A stretch of 64,000 bases of DNA from Streptomyces rishiriensis (GTDB lineage: Bacteria > Actinomycetota > Actinomycetes > Streptomycetales > Streptomycetaceae): the NCBI RefSeq assembly GCF_003112535.1, contig NZ_BEWA01000003.1, positions 1-64,000 of the forward strand, read 5' to 3'. Shown here one piece after another: positions 17,467 to 27,162 of the stretch. A program made the translations under genes and the position numbers. Every line of letters starts with the position of its first letter. Positions within the stretch are counted from its first letter, which is position 1. Under the pieces are notes generated by a model. The model saw nothing but the letters and a program-made list of their open reading frames with translations, did no database searches and was not told the DNA's origin.

Positions 17467-19386
17467 CTACCGCGTCTGCGGCAGCCGGGCCCCCGTCTTC
17501 TCCAGCGGGACGGCCCTGCCGTCGGAGCCGATCACCTTGCGGCTGCCCGGCGCCTCGTCCAGCTGCACCACCTGGTGGTACACCTTGGCGATCATGATGC
17601 AGACCTTGCCCGGCCACGGCGTCTCCGTCACGGTGACCTTCACCTCGCTGCCGGTCTCCACCGCCGTCGCCTTGTAGTCGGCGCACACCCCTCCCGTGAA
17701 AGCGACGGTCAGCTCCCTGCCCTCGACGGTGTAGCCGTCCACGCGCACCTTCCGCTCACCGGACGCGCCGGACGTGCCGCTCGGGGTCGGAGCGGGCGCG
17801 GGCGTCGCCGGCTTCACGAACGCGGGCTCGACGGCCGGCTGCGTCACCGTGTAGCCCGCCTCGGTCCCGGCCGCCTTCACCTCGAACAGCCAGGACGGCA
17901 CGAGCACCTGCCGTCCGCCCGAGGTGTGCGGGGCCAGCCCGAGCACCGCGTCCTCGACCGTCGCGGTCTGGCGTGCCGGGGTCGTCGAGGCCTTGCACGG
18001 ACTCTCCAGCCGGTCCTTCAGCGGCACCGGACTGGCGCAACCGCCGATGCCCATCCGGTGGCCGCCGCCGGGCGCGGCGTTCAGCGCGTCCAGCGCCTCC
18101 CGCGCGCTCAGCAGGGGGTATGTGGAGCCCTTCACCGGCGTCTCCAGCTGCCCGTTCCCGCCGACGACCTCGCCCTGCGCGTTGACGCTGATCCCGGTCG
18201 TCCAGCCGTAGGAGGGCAGACCGCCGATCACCGGCTCGGCGTTCACCATCCGCTGGGCGCCCATGACCTGGCTCGCGTCCACCTTGGCGTCGTCCTGGCC
18301 CACCGCCTTGAGGACCGGCGCCGCGGCCTTCTTCGCGGCCGCCTCGCTCACCGGGGCGTCGGCCTGAGCCCCGGACCCCCTGGTGCACTTGACGGCGCCG
18401 GCCGAGCAGTCGTCGCCGCCGGGCGCGTACCGGGCGAACGTCCACATGCCCGGCGCCTGCCGGTTCACCCGCAGCACCGGACCCGAGCCGTCGTTGCCGA
18501 CGCCGACCTTCCAGGCCTCCCCGTCGACCACCGGCGTCCCCTGGACGCCCAGCGCCTTCGCGAGCCCGGCCACGTCCGCCCGGTCGACCTCGCCCCGCGC
18601 CCAGTACACGGGCGCGGAACCGGGACCGGCGGGCAGCGTGCCCGCGGCCTTGTACGTCACCCCGTAGGGGTTCGGCTCCCCGGGCGCGATACCGCTCGTG
18701 CCGCCCTGGGGGGCACCCGTACCCGCGGAGTAGTCGTCCAGGGCGAGGACGGCGGGAGTGCCGTCGCCGGAGGGGGCCCCGGCTCCGGAGCCGCCGCCGG
18801 AACGGCCCAGGGCGCCGGAGGTGAGATACGCCCCGCCGCCGCCCACCAGCAGCACGGCGGCCGCGACGGAGGCGACGAGCACGGGGGAGCGGCGCCGGGA
18901 CCCGCCGGAGGCCTCGCCGTCGACCGCGTGAGCCACGACGGGCTCGTCGGCGGGTTCGTCGGCGGGGACGGCGGCCCCACCGCCGGACGGCTCATGGGCG
19001 TCGGGGGCCGCCCCGGAAGCGGCCCCGGAGACGGCGGCCGGCGGCTCGGCGGCGGACTCGTGACGGGCTTCCTCGTCCTGAGCGCCCCGCTCCTTGGCGT
19101 CCCGCTCCTTCAAAACCGCCGCCTTCGAAGGCTCCACCGCCGTCTCTTCGGCCGAGGGCTCTCCGTCCGAGGGCTCTCCGTCCGAGGGCTCCCCGTCCGT
19201 CACCGTCTCGGCCGACGGCTCCGCGGCCGTCGTCACTGTCTCGGCCGGAGCTTCTCCGGCCTTCGCCTGTTCGGCCCCGGCCTTCACCCGCCCGGCCGTC
19301 GTCTCCTCGGGACCCTTGGTCTCCTCGGAACCCGTCGTCTCCGGCTCGCGCGCGGCGTCGTCGTTCTCGGGTCGCTCGGTGTTCAC
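17467..19386 (-). CDS. large anchored extracytoplasmic protein, unknown function
   Basis: A 639-residue protein. The first about 190 residues are an acidic, disordered, repeat-rich cytosolic region (Glu/Ala/Thr/Ser, with three GEPSD units). A single membrane helix follows (SPVLVASVAAAVLLVGG, about 195-215), then an outside region of about 420 residues with scattered Cys. It contains YWARGEVDRADVAGLAKALG and SWLFEVKA, resembling hypothetical membrane proteins of Streptomyces. No catalytic motif is recognised. The GTG start has GAAGGAG 7 nt upstream; the open frame continues further but without support. It may sense or bind something outside the cell. Confidence 0.85.
   Translation of the reverse strand: MNTERPENDDAAREPETTGSEETKGPEETTAGRVKAGAEQAKAGEAPAETVTTAAEPSAETVTDGEPSDGEPSDGEPSAEETAVEPSKAAVLKERDAKERGAQDEEARHESAAEPPAAVSGAASGAAPDAHEPSGGGAAVPADEPADEPVVAHAVDGEASGGSRRRSPVLVASVAAAVLLVGGGGAYLTSGALGRSGGGSGAGAPSGDGTPAVLALDDYSAGTGAPQGGTSGIAPGEPNPYGVTYKAAGTLPAGPGSAPVYWARGEVDRADVAGLAKALGVQGTPVVDGEAWKVGVGNDGSGPVLRVNRQAPGMWTFARYAPGGDDCSAGAVKCTRGSGAQADAPVSEAAAKKAAAPVLKAVGQDDAKVDASQVMGAQRMVNAEPVIGGLPSYGWTTGISVNAQGEVVGGNGQLETPVKGSTYPLLSAREALDALNAAPGGGHRMGIGGCASPVPLKDRLESPCKASTTPARQTATVEDAVLGLAPHTSGGRQVLVPSWLFEVKAAGTEAGYTVTQPAVEPAFVKPATPAPAPTPSGTSGASGERKVRVDGYTVEGRELTVAFTGGVCADYKATAVETGSEVKVTVTETPWPGKVCIMIAKVYHQVVQLDEAPGSRKVIGSDGRAVPLEKTGARLPQTR
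19153..19197. repeat. 15-bp tandem repeat in the membrane-anchored protein gene
   Basis: Three consecutive 15-bp units (consensus GAGGGCTCTCCGTCC, last copy with one change), encoding the GEPSD repeats in the acidic region. Confidence 0.8.
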
Positions 19387-19542
19387 CGCATCGCTCCTTC
19401 GGCTGCCCTGCTGTCGTACCCCACATCCCCTTGACGAGGGATGCCGATGGGACGCGACGGGGGAGCGCACGGTTCCCTTCCGAGCGCCGTACCGGAGAAA
19501 CGCGCCGAAGCGGGCGGGAGCGGATGCCCTGAGGGGCAGCTC

Positions 19543-19752
19543 CTAGTTGCCGTAGTCGGGCATGGCCTCCAGCAGCCGCGCGGACCTCGCGGGGACCTTC
19601 ACGCCGTGGATGAGTGACGGGGAGACCGGACGGGAAAGGATCTTCTCCGGGGCCGCCCAGTGCGGAGCCATCCGGGCGCAGTCGCCGCGCAGCGACGCCA
19701 GGCCGGCGTCGAACTCGGCCGACTGGGGGGCGTGGAACTCGAGGTTCGTCAT
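19543..19752 (-). CDS. small conserved protein, unknown function
   Basis: A 69-residue protein (NLEFHAPQSAEFDAGLASL, CARMAPHWAAPEKILSRPVS, LLEAMPDYGN). It is soluble, without signal peptide or membrane segment, and not recognised. The ATG at 19750-19752 has only a poor Shine-Dalgarno sequence. Codon bias supports translation. It is divergent from adoK, 129 bp away. Confidence 0.6.
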   Translation of the reverse strand: MTNLEFHAPQSAEFDAGLASLRGDCARMAPHWAAPEKILSRPVSPSLIHGVKVPARSARLLEAMPDYGN

Positions 19753-19881
19753 AACCGAACCGTATGCACGCGCAGCCTGCGAAGAAAGATCTACTATCGG
19801 GTAGTTTCGTCTGCTTCAGTGGCGCGGACGGACCGGGTAGCGTGAACTGTCAATCCCCCTCCCCACAGGAGAGTCCACGCC

Positions 19882-20856
19882 GTGCGCATCGCAGTCACCG
19901 GCTCCATCGCGACCGACCACCTCATGACGTTCCCCGGCCGCTTCGCGGACCAACTCGTCGCGGACCAGTTGCACACGGTCTCGCTCTCCTTCCTGGTCGA
20001 CAACCTGGACGTGCGCCGGGGCGGCGTGGGAGCGAACGTCGCCTTCGGCATGGGGCAACTGGGCACCCGTCCGATCCTCGTCGGCGCCGCCGGCGCGGAC
20101 TTCGACGAGTACCGGGCCTGGCTGGACCGGCACGGCGTCGACACCGCGTCGGTCCGCATCTCCGAGACCCTGCACACGGCCCGTTTCGTGTGCACCACGG
20201 ACGCCGACCACAACCAGATCGGCTCCTTCTACACGGGTGCGATGAGCGAGGCCCGTCTCATCGAGCTGAAGACCGTCGCCGACCGCGTGGGCGGCCTGGA
20301 CCTGGTCCTGATCGGCGCCGACGACCCGGAGGCGATGCTCCGCCACACGGAGGAGTGCCGCTCCCGCTCGATCCCCTTCGCCGCCGACTTCTCGCAGCAG
20401 ATCGCCCGTATGGGCGGCGAGGAGATCCGCATACTGCTGGAGGGCGCGACGTACCTGTTCTCCAACGAGTACGAGAAGGGCCTCATCGAGTCCAAGACCG
20501 GCTGGTCGGACGCCGAGATCCTCGCCAAGGTCGGCCACCGCGTCACCACCCTCGGCGCGCGCGGCGTCCGCGTCGAGCGCGACGGCGAGGACCCGATCGA
20601 GGTCGGCTGCCCGCAGGAGGAGCGCAAGCTGGAGCCCACCGGCGTCGGCGACGCCTTCCGCGCCGGCTTCCTCTCCGGTCTGGCCTGGGGCGTCTCCCTG
20701 GAGCGCGCCGCCCAGATCGGCTGCATGCTCGCCACCCTCGTCATCGAGACCGTCGGCACGCAGGAGTACCAGCTGCGCCGCGCCCACTTCATGGACCGCT
20801 TCGCCACCGCGTACGGCGACGAGGCCGCCTCCGAGGTCCGCAAGCACCTGGCCTGA
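19882..20856 (+). CDS. adoK: PfkB-family carbohydrate kinase, adenosine kinase type
   Basis: A 324-residue ribokinase-fold enzyme. The N-terminus AVTGSIATDHLMTFPGRF, VSLSFLVDNL, RGGVGANVAF, the catalytic GVGDAFRAGFLSG (Asp as base) and the length match, from memory, the mycobacterial adenosine kinase Rv2202c almost residue for residue in the motifs. It would phosphorylate adenosine to AMP for purine salvage. The GTG start follows AGGAGAG. The stop lies 1 bp from the stop of the convergent desulfurase gene. Some databases would call it only a carbohydrate kinase. Confidence 0.9.
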   Translation: MRIAVTGSIATDHLMTFPGRFADQLVADQLHTVSLSFLVDNLDVRRGGVGANVAFGMGQLGTRPILVGAAGADFDEYRAWLDRHGVDTASVRISETLHTARFVCTTDADHNQIGSFYTGAMSEARLIELKTVADRVGGLDLVLIGADDPEAMLRHTEECRSRSIPFAADFSQQIARMGGEEIRILLEGATYLFSNEYEKGLIESKTGWSDAEILAKVGHRVTTLGARGVRVERDGEDPIEVGCPQEERKLEPTGVGDAFRAGFLSGLAWGVSLERAAQIGCMLATLVIETVGTQEYQLRRAHFMDRFATAYGDEAASEVRKHLA

Positions 20857-20857
20857 C

Positions 20858-22252
20858 TCAGGACGTCCGGCGGACCGTGTAGACAGCGCCGCGGTCCGCC
20901 GGCTCCTCGCCGAGGTACTCCTGTCCCCGCATCTCGCACCAGGCGGGGATGTCGAGCCGGGCCGCCTCGTCATCGGACAGCACCCGCACCGTGCCGCCGA
21001 CCGGCACGTCCCCGATGACCTTCGCCAGCTCGATGACGGGAATCGGGCACCGCCTGCCGAGCGCGTCCACGACGAGCGCCTCGCCCCCCGCGTCCGCCGC
21101 CGGCGCGGACGCGGACGTGGGCGCCGGCGCCCCGAGCTTGTCCCGCACCCCCGCCACCGCCCCCGGCAGCACGGCGAGGAATCTCTCCACGTCCTCCTCG
21201 GCGGCTCCCCACGGCAGGGAAACCCGCACATTCCCCTCACTCAGCACGCCCATCGCCCTCAGCACATGGCTCGGCGTCAGCGTGCTGCTGGTGCAGGACG
21301 ACCCGGACGAGACGGAGAAGCCCGCCCGGTCCAACTCGTGCAGCAGGGCCTCCCCGTCGACGTAGAGACACGAGAACGTGACGATCCCGGGCAGCCGTCG
21401 ATCCGGGTCCCCGACCACCTCCACATCCGGGACGACGTCCGCCACCCGCGCCCGGATCCGTGCCGTCAGGTCCCGCAGCCGGGCCGCCTCGGCCGCCGCC
21501 TCCGCCCGCACCGCCCGCAGCGAGGCCGCAGCGGCCACGATCGCCGGGAGGTTCTCGAACCCGGCCGCCCGTCCCGACTCCCGTTCGTCCACCGGCCCCT
21601 GAGCGGCGAACCGCACCCCCTTGCGGACCACGAGCAGCCCCACCCCGGACGGGCCGCCCCACTTGTGAGCGCTGCCGGTGAGCAGGGACCAGGGCCCCTC
21701 CACCGCCCCCCATGCCAGCGACTGGGCCGCGTCCACCAGCAGCGGCGCCCCCGCCTCCCGGCACGCCTCGGCCACCGCCGCCACCGGCTGCTCGGTGCCC
21801 ACCTCGTGGTTGGCCGACTGCAGGGCGGCCAGCGCGGTGTCGGACCGCAGGGCGTCGACGTAGGACTCGACCGCGACCGCGCCGGTCCTGGTCACCGGCA
21901 CCCGGGTCACCGCCCCGCCCGCCGCCTCGAACGCCTCGGCCGAATGCAGTACCGAGGAGTGTTCGACGGCTGACACGATCAGGTGACGTCCGGCCCGCCG
22001 CCGTCCCGCCGTCGCGCCCGCGATCCCGGTGTGCACGGCCCGGGTTCCGGAGGAGGTGAAGGTCAGTTCGTCCGGCCGGCAGCCCACCGCCTCGGCCGTC
22101 GCCTCGCGCGCCGCGTCCAGCAGCAGCCGCGCCCGTCGCCCCTCCCTGTACAGCCGGGCGGGGTCTGCCCACCCCTCGTCCAGCGAGGCCAACAGGGCCT
22201 GTCGGGCGACGGGATGCAGGGGAGCGGCGGATGCGGCGTCGAAGTAGGACAC
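20858..22252 (-). CDS. cysteine desulfurase fused to a TusA-like sulfur carrier domain
   Basis: A 464-residue protein. Residues about 1-375 form a class V aminotransferase/IscS-like PLP enzyme: VSAVEHSSVLHS, VDAAQSLAWG, GSAHKWGGPSG (PLP Lys) and SSGSSCTSSTL (catalytic Cys loop). Residues about 395-464 are a TusA/SirA-like domain with RCPIPVIELAK, in which the Cys accepts persulfide. The enzyme could therefore release sulfur from cysteine and relay it within one chain for thiolation or Fe-S assembly. The GTG at 22250-22252 has TACGGT 6 nt before it (leaderless layout). Confidence 0.88.
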   Translation of the reverse strand: MSYFDAASAAPLHPVARQALLASLDEGWADPARLYREGRRARLLLDAAREATAEAVGCRPDELTFTSSGTRAVHTGIAGATAGRRRAGRHLIVSAVEHSSVLHSAEAFEAAGGAVTRVPVTRTGAVAVESYVDALRSDTALAALQSANHEVGTEQPVAAVAEACREAGAPLLVDAAQSLAWGAVEGPWSLLTGSAHKWGGPSGVGLLVVRKGVRFAAQGPVDERESGRAAGFENLPAIVAAAASLRAVRAEAAAEAARLRDLTARIRARVADVVPDVEVVGDPDRRLPGIVTFSCLYVDGEALLHELDRAGFSVSSGSSCTSSTLTPSHVLRAMGVLSEGNVRVSLPWGAAEEDVERFLAVLPGAVAGVRDKLGAPAPTSASAPAADAGGEALVVDALGRRCPIPVIELAKVIGDVPVGGTVRVLSDDEAARLDIPAWCEMRGQEYLGEEPADRGAVYTVRRTS

Positions 22253-22468
22253 ACGGCAACCGTAGAACGTGCGGCGCCCGCGCAGGGCGCGGGCCGCTTC
22301 GCGCCGCGGCTCCGTCGCGTGGGGGCGGCCGGCAGCCGGCGCTCCGCGGCCGTCGCACAAGCCGCATTGACGAGCTATTAGGCGACGCCGGGCGCTCCTC
22401 CCACCCCTTCGGGGTGACCCGCGGCGCGTATGCCACCCTCCCCGCGACCCCCCGGAGGGCGTCGGCTA

Positions 22469-22497
22469 GGGTTTGGTCCGCATAAACATCCAAACCC
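22469..22497. promoter_or_regulatory. inverted repeat upstream of ctaC
   Basis: GGGTTTGG (22469-22476) and CCAAACCC (22490-22497) form a perfect 8-bp inverted repeat with an AT-rich 13-nt spacer, 84 bp before ctaC. It lies in a 328-bp gap (22253-22580) that otherwise holds only promoter-like sequence. It may be an operator or a leader hairpin of the oxidase operon. Confidence 0.5.
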
Positions 22498-22580
22498 CTG
22501 CCCGACGCAGGGCGGCGACCGACCAGCGAGAAGGCAGGCCGCAGCCAACCGCGCGGGCGAGACTCTCGGGAAGGCGCTAC

Positions 22581-23540
22581 GTGAGTCCCAACGGCTCCGA
22601 CCGCTCGCCGCGGCGCCCGATGCGGCGGAAGCTGCTGCAGGCAATGACCGCGGGCCTGGTCCTGGCGACCGCCACCGGTTGCACATACAAGGACTTCCCC
22701 CGCCTTGGCATGCCCACCCCGGTCACAGAAGAGGCTCCGCGGATCCTCTCCCTGTGGCAGGGATCGTGGGCTGCCGCGCTGGCCACCGGCGTGCTGGTGT
22801 GGGGCCTGATCCTGTGGAGTGCTTTCTTCCACCGGCGCAGCCGAACCAAGGTCGAAATCCCTCCGCAGACCCGGTACAACATGCCCATCGAGGCGCTGTA
22901 CACGGTCGTGCCGATCATCATCGTCTCGGTGCTGTTCTACTTCACCGCCCGCGACGAGTCGAAGCTGCTGAGCCTCGACAAGAAGCCCGACGTCACGGTC
23001 AACGTGGTCGGCTTCCAGTGGAGCTGGTGCTTCAACTACATCGAGAAGGTCGACGGTTCCCACGGGGACGCGACGACCGACGCGAACCTGGCCGCGATCC
23101 CGGACCGGTACAAGAAGGACTTCCCGTCCGACGCGGGCGGCGTCTACACCTGCGGCACCCCCGGTGAGCGGAACCCGCAGACCAACAACCCGGGCCCGAC
23201 CCTCTGGCTCCCCAAGGGCAAGACGGTCCGCTTCGTCCTCACCTCGCGTGACGTCATCCACTCCTTCTGGGTGGTGCCGTTCCTCATGAAGCAGGACGTC
23301 ATCCCGGGTCACACCAACTCGTTCCAGGTCACCCCGAACCGCGAGGGCACCTTCCTGGGCAAGTGCGCCGAACTGTGCGGCGTCGACCACTCCCGGATGC
23401 TCTTCAACGTGAAGGTCGTCTCTCCGGAGCGCTACCAGCAGCACCTGAAGGACCTCGCCAAGAACGGGCAGACCGGTTACGTTCCGGCCGGCATCGAGCA
23501 AACGAGCCCCGAGAAGAACCGGGAGTCGAACGTCCTGTGA
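22581..23540 (+). CDS. ctaC: cytochrome c oxidase subunit II
   Basis: A 319-residue lipoprotein subunit of the aa3 oxidase that takes electrons from the bc1 complex. The signal peptide ends in a lipobox (ATATGC, about residue 32), two membrane helices follow (about 60-120), then the outside CuA domain. All CuA ligands are present: HSFWVV (His) and [12 protein letters not shown] (Cys, Glu, Cys, His, Met). GTG 22581 follows GGGAAGG; the frame is open farther upstream without similarity. It overlaps ctaD by GTGA and starts the ctaC-ctaD-ctaF operon. Confidence 0.97.
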   Translation: MSPNGSDRSPRRPMRRKLLQAMTAGLVLATATGCTYKDFPRLGMPTPVTEEAPRILSLWQGSWAAALATGVLVWGLILWSAFFHRRSRTKVEIPPQTRYNMPIEALYTVVPIIIVSVLFYFTARDESKLLSLDKKPDVTVNVVGFQWSWCFNYIEKVDGSHGDATTDANLAAIPDRYKKDFPSDAGGVYTCGTPGERNPQTNNPGPTLWLPKGKTVRFVLTSRDVIHSFWVVPFLMKQDVIPGHTNSFQVTPNREGTFLGKCAELCGVDHSRMLFNVKVVSPERYQQHLKDLAKNGQTGYVPAGIEQTSPEKNRESNVL

Positions 23541-25273
23541 GCATCCTCAACGAACCCCAGGGTGCCTCCGCAGCTGAGGACTCGTACGAGAACGAGCTGC
23601 CGGTCAGGCGCAAGCAGCCCGGCAACGTCGTGGTGAAGTGGCTGACGACCACCGACCACAAGACCATCGGTACGTTGTACCTGGTCACGTCGTTCGCGTT
23701 CTTCTGCATCGGCGGCGTCATGGCGCTCCTCATGCGCGCCGAGCTGGCCCGTCCGGGCCTGCAGATCATGTCGAACGAGCAGTTCAACCAGGCGTTCACG
23801 ATGCACGGCACGATCATGCTGCTGATGTTCGCGACGCCGCTGTTCGCCGGCTTCACGAACTGGATCATGCCGCTGCAGATCGGCGCGCCCGACGTGGCGT
23901 TCCCGCGGCTGAACATGTTCGCCTACTGGCTGTACCTGTTCGGCTCGACCATCGCGGTGGGCGGCTTCCTCACCCCGCAGGGCGCGGCCGACTTCGGCTG
24001 GTTCGCCTACAGCCCGCTGTCGGACGCGGTCCGTTCCCCGGGCATCGGCGCCGACCTGTGGATCATGGGTCTGGCCTTCTCCGGCTTCGGCACGATCCTG
24101 GGCGCGGTCAACTTCATCACCACGATCATCTGCATGCGCGCACCCGGCATGACGATGTTCCGCATGCCGATCTTCGTGTGGAACGTGCTGCTGACGGCCG
24201 TCCTGGTCCTGCTGGCCTTCCCCGTCCTGGCCGCCGCGCTGTTCGCGCTGGAGGCGGATCGGAAATTCGGGGCGCATGTCTTCGACGCCGCGAACGGCGG
24301 AGCGTTGCTGTGGCAACACCTCTTCTGGTTCTTCGGCCATCCAGAGGTGTACATCATCGCCCTGCCGTTCTTCGGCATCATCTCCGAGGTCATCCCGGTC
24401 TTCTCCCGCAAGCCGATGTTCGGCTACATGGGCCTGGTGGCCGCGACCATCTCGATCGCCGGTCTGTCCGTGACGGTGTGGGCGCACCACATGTACGTCA
24501 CCGGAGGCGTGCTGCTGCCGTTCTTCTCCTTCATGACGTTCCTCATCGCCGTTCCGACCGGCGTGAAGTTCTTCAACTGGATCGGCACCATGTGGAAGGG
24601 CTCCCTGTCCTTCGAGACGCCGATGCTGTGGGCGACGGGCTTCCTGATCACCTTCACCTTCGGCGGTCTGACCGGCGTCATCCTGGCCTCGCCGCCGATG
24701 GACTTCCACGTGTCCGACTCGTACTTCGTGGTGGCGCACTTCCACTACGTCGTCTTCGGCACCGTCGTCTTCGCGATGTTCTCCGGCTTCCACTTCTGGT
24801 GGCCGAAGATGACCGGCAAGATGCTCGACGAGCGCCTCGGCAAGATCACCTTCTGGACGCTGTTCATCGGCTTCCACGGCACCTTCCTCATCCAGCACTG
24901 GCTGGGTGCCGAGGGCATGCCGCGCCGTTACGCGGACTACCTCGCCGCGGACGGGTTCACCGCCCTGAACACGATCTCGACGATCAGCTCGTTCGTCCTC
25001 GGCCTGTCCGTCCTGCCGTTCTTCTACAACGTGTGGAAGACCGCCAAGTACGGCAAGCCGGTCGGCGTCGACGACCCGTGGGGCTACGGCCGCTCCCTGG
25101 AGTGGGCCACCTCCTGCCCGCCGCCGCGCCACAACTTCATCACCCTGCCGCGGATCCGCAGTGAATCCCCGGCGTTCGACCTGCACCACCCGGAGATCGC
25201 CGCGCTCGAGCAGCTGGAGCACAGCGGCCACGGCGCCAGCGCCATCGCGGGCAGCAAGGAGGCCGGCAAGTGA
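23537..25273 (+). CDS. ctaD: cytochrome c oxidase subunit I
   Basis: A 578-residue heme-copper oxidase core with 12 membrane helices; it reduces O2 to water and pumps protons. Key motifs: TMHGTIML (low-spin heme His), [14 protein letters not shown] (CuB His-Tyr pair), [11 protein letters not shown] (CuB His pair), [12 protein letters not shown], and AHFHYVVFG (heme a and a3 His). The GTG at 23537 overlaps the ctaC stop and replaces a longer open frame that runs through ctaC. It overlaps ctaF at the other end by GTGA. Confidence 0.98.
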   Translation: MSILNEPQGASAAEDSYENELPVRRKQPGNVVVKWLTTTDHKTIGTLYLVTSFAFFCIGGVMALLMRAELARPGLQIMSNEQFNQAFTMHGTIMLLMFATPLFAGFTNWIMPLQIGAPDVAFPRLNMFAYWLYLFGSTIAVGGFLTPQGAADFGWFAYSPLSDAVRSPGIGADLWIMGLAFSGFGTILGAVNFITTIICMRAPGMTMFRMPIFVWNVLLTAVLVLLAFPVLAAALFALEADRKFGAHVFDAANGGALLWQHLFWFFGHPEVYIIALPFFGIISEVIPVFSRKPMFGYMGLVAATISIAGLSVTVWAHHMYVTGGVLLPFFSFMTFLIAVPTGVKFFNWIGTMWKGSLSFETPMLWATGFLITFTFGGLTGVILASPPMDFHVSDSYFVVAHFHYVVFGTVVFAMFSGFHFWWPKMTGKMLDERLGKITFWTLFIGFHGTFLIQHWLGAEGMPRRYADYLAADGFTALNTISTISSFVLGLSVLPFFYNVWKTAKYGKPVGVDDPWGYGRSLEWATSCPPPRHNFITLPRIRSESPAFDLHHPEIAALEQLEHSGHGASAIAGSKEAGK

Positions 25274-25668
25274 AGATCCAGGGGAAGATGTTCTTCTGGC
25301 TGAGCGTCTTCGTCCTCGCCATCGCGATCGTCTATGGCGTGTGGTCGAAGGAGCCGGCCGGCACCACGGCCCTCTTCCTGGCCTTCGGCCTGTGCATCAT
25401 GATCGGCTTCTACCTGGGCTTCACCGCCCGGCGGGTCGACGCGGGCGCACAGGACAACAAGGAGGCGGACGTCGCGGACGACGCCGGCGAGGTGGGCTTC
25501 TTCAGCCCGCACAGCTGGCAGCCGCTGTCGCTCGCCGTCGGCGGCGCCATGGCCTTCCTCGGTGTCGCGGTCGGCTGGTGGCTGCTCTACTTCTCCGCCC
25601 CGCTGATCATGATCGGCCTGTGGGGCTGGGTCTTCGAGTACTACCGCGGTGAGAACCGCACCCAGTAG
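25270..25668 (+). CDS. ctaF: cytochrome c oxidase subunit IV (actinobacterial)
   Basis: A 132-residue protein with four hydrophobic helices ([68 protein letters not shown]). This is the small fourth subunit characteristic of actinobacterial aa3 oxidases. The GTG overlaps the ctaD stop. It is last in the operon and followed by a hairpin. Confidence 0.93.
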   Translation: MKIQGKMFFWLSVFVLAIAIVYGVWSKEPAGTTALFLAFGLCIMIGFYLGFTARRVDAGAQDNKEADVADDAGEVGFFSPHSWQPLSLAVGGAMAFLGVAVGWWLLYFSAPLIMIGLWGWVFEYYRGENRTQ

Positions 25669-25687
25669 CACGCGTGACCTGCGGCGA

Positions 25688-25730
25688 GAGCCCGGACACT
25701 CCGTCAGGAGGGTCCGGGCTCACGCTTTTG
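25688..25730 (+). terminator. terminator of the ctaC-ctaD-ctaF operon
   Basis: A 10-bp stem (25688-25697 with 25712-25721) whose loop holds a second short stem (25699-25702 with 25707-25710). A short T-run follows. It lies 20 bp after ctaF. Confidence 0.8.
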
Positions 25731-25799
25731 CCGTAGCGGGGGTCCTCCGTCCGTGTCACCCAGCGCGCCGCGGCCGACCCGGCTCCCTAGCGTGAAGCC

Positions 25800-27053
25800 A
25801 TGAGCCACGAACCACGCCCTCGCACCGTCGTCGGCTGCACCCTGCTGGTGATCGCCCTGGGCGCGGTCGCAAGCGCCTGCGGCTCGGACGACGACCCGCT
25901 CTCCGCGCGTCCCTACGACGCGACGGACCAGATCTCCTTCAACGCCCCCGACGGCGACGGCGAGAAGGCCGACCCGGACAAGCCCCTGCAGGTCACCGCG
26001 GAGGACGACGACCGCATCACGGACGTCACCGCCGTGGACGGCACAGGCCGCTACCTCGCGGGCGAACTCGCCGCCGACGGCAGCCGCTGGCACAGCACCG
26101 AGCCGCTGGCCGCAGGCGCCCACTACACCGTCCGCGTGAGCACCGAGGACGACGACGGCGCCCCCGGCCGCCGGGTCCTCGCCTTCGACACCGGCAAGCC
26201 CACCACCAAGAAGCGGCTGGCGGTCGAGTTCGGCCCCGACGCCGGCGAGTACGGCGTCGGGCAGCCCGTCACCGCCAAGCTGGACCAGCCCGTCAAGGAC
26301 CCCGCCGAGCGGGCCGTCGTCGAACGCGGCCTCAAGGTCACCTCCTCGCCGTCCGTGCAGGGCGGCTGGCACTGGGTGGACGACAAGGAACTCCACTACC
26401 GCCCCAAGGACTACTGGCCCGCCCACGCCACCGTCCGCGTGCGCAGCAACCTGGACGGCATCAAGATCAGCGACCGGCTGTGGGGCGGCCCGGCCAAGGA
26501 GCTCAAACTCACCATCGGCGACCGGGTCATCGCCGTGACGGACGCCGCGTCGCACTCCATGACGGTCTTCAAGAACAACGAGGAGATCAACCAGATCCCC
26601 GTCACCACCGGCAAGCCCGGCTTCGAGACCCGCAACGGCGTCAAGGTCGTCCTGGGCAAGGAGTACTTCGTACGGATGCGCGGGACCACCGTGGGCATCG
26701 CGGAGGGCTCCTCGGACTCCTACGACCTGCCCGTCTACTACGCCACCCGCGTCACCTGGAGCGGCGAGTACGTCCACGCCGCCCCCTGGTCCGTGGGCTC
26801 CCAGGGGTACGCGAACGTCAGCCACGGCTGCACGGGCATGAGCACGTCCAACGCCGAGTGGTTCTTCGACCACATCCGTCAGGGCGACGTCGTCCAGGTC
26901 GTCAACAGCAACGGCGACACGATGGAGACGTTCGGCAACGGCTTCGGCGACTGGAACCTGGACTGGAAGAAGTGGATCACGGGCAGCGCGCTGACCGGCG
27001 CCAAGCAGCAGACGGACCAGGAGACGGCCCGTCTGAGCCCGGCGGCCGTCTAG
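25800..27053 (+). CDS. L,D-transpeptidase lipoprotein with Ig-like domains
   Basis: A 417-residue protein. The lipoprotein signal ends at VASACG (Cys about 27). Two Ig-like domains fill about 40-240, then a YkuD catalytic domain (about 245-380) with HAAPWSVGSQGYANVSHGC; the SHGC Cys is the acyl-enzyme nucleophile. This is the LdtMt2-like layout, making 3-3 crosslinks in peptidoglycan. The conserved residue after SHGC is Thr-Gly rather than the usual Ile/Val/Leu-Arg/Asn. A TAGCGT hexamer 6 nt before ATG and no Shine-Dalgarno sequence suggest a leaderless mRNA. Confidence 0.95.
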   Translation: MSHEPRPRTVVGCTLLVIALGAVASACGSDDDPLSARPYDATDQISFNAPDGDGEKADPDKPLQVTAEDDDRITDVTAVDGTGRYLAGELAADGSRWHSTEPLAAGAHYTVRVSTEDDDGAPGRRVLAFDTGKPTTKKRLAVEFGPDAGEYGVGQPVTAKLDQPVKDPAERAVVERGLKVTSSPSVQGGWHWVDDKELHYRPKDYWPAHATVRVRSNLDGIKISDRLWGGPAKELKLTIGDRVIAVTDAASHSMTVFKNNEEINQIPVTTGKPGFETRNGVKVVLGKEYFVRMRGTTVGIAEGSSDSYDLPVYYATRVTWSGEYVHAAPWSVGSQGYANVSHGCTGMSTSNAEWFFDHIRQGDVVQVVNSNGDTMETFGNGFGDWNLDWKKWITGSALTGAKQQTDQETARLSPAAV

Positions 27054-27162
27054 ACGCCGTCGGGGGTGCGGGGCCGGCCGTGACGGGCACGGCTCCGCGG
27101 GCGGGCGCGACAGACGGCCCCGGCCCGCGTCCGCGACGCCGCCGCGACCCGCCCCTCCTGCG

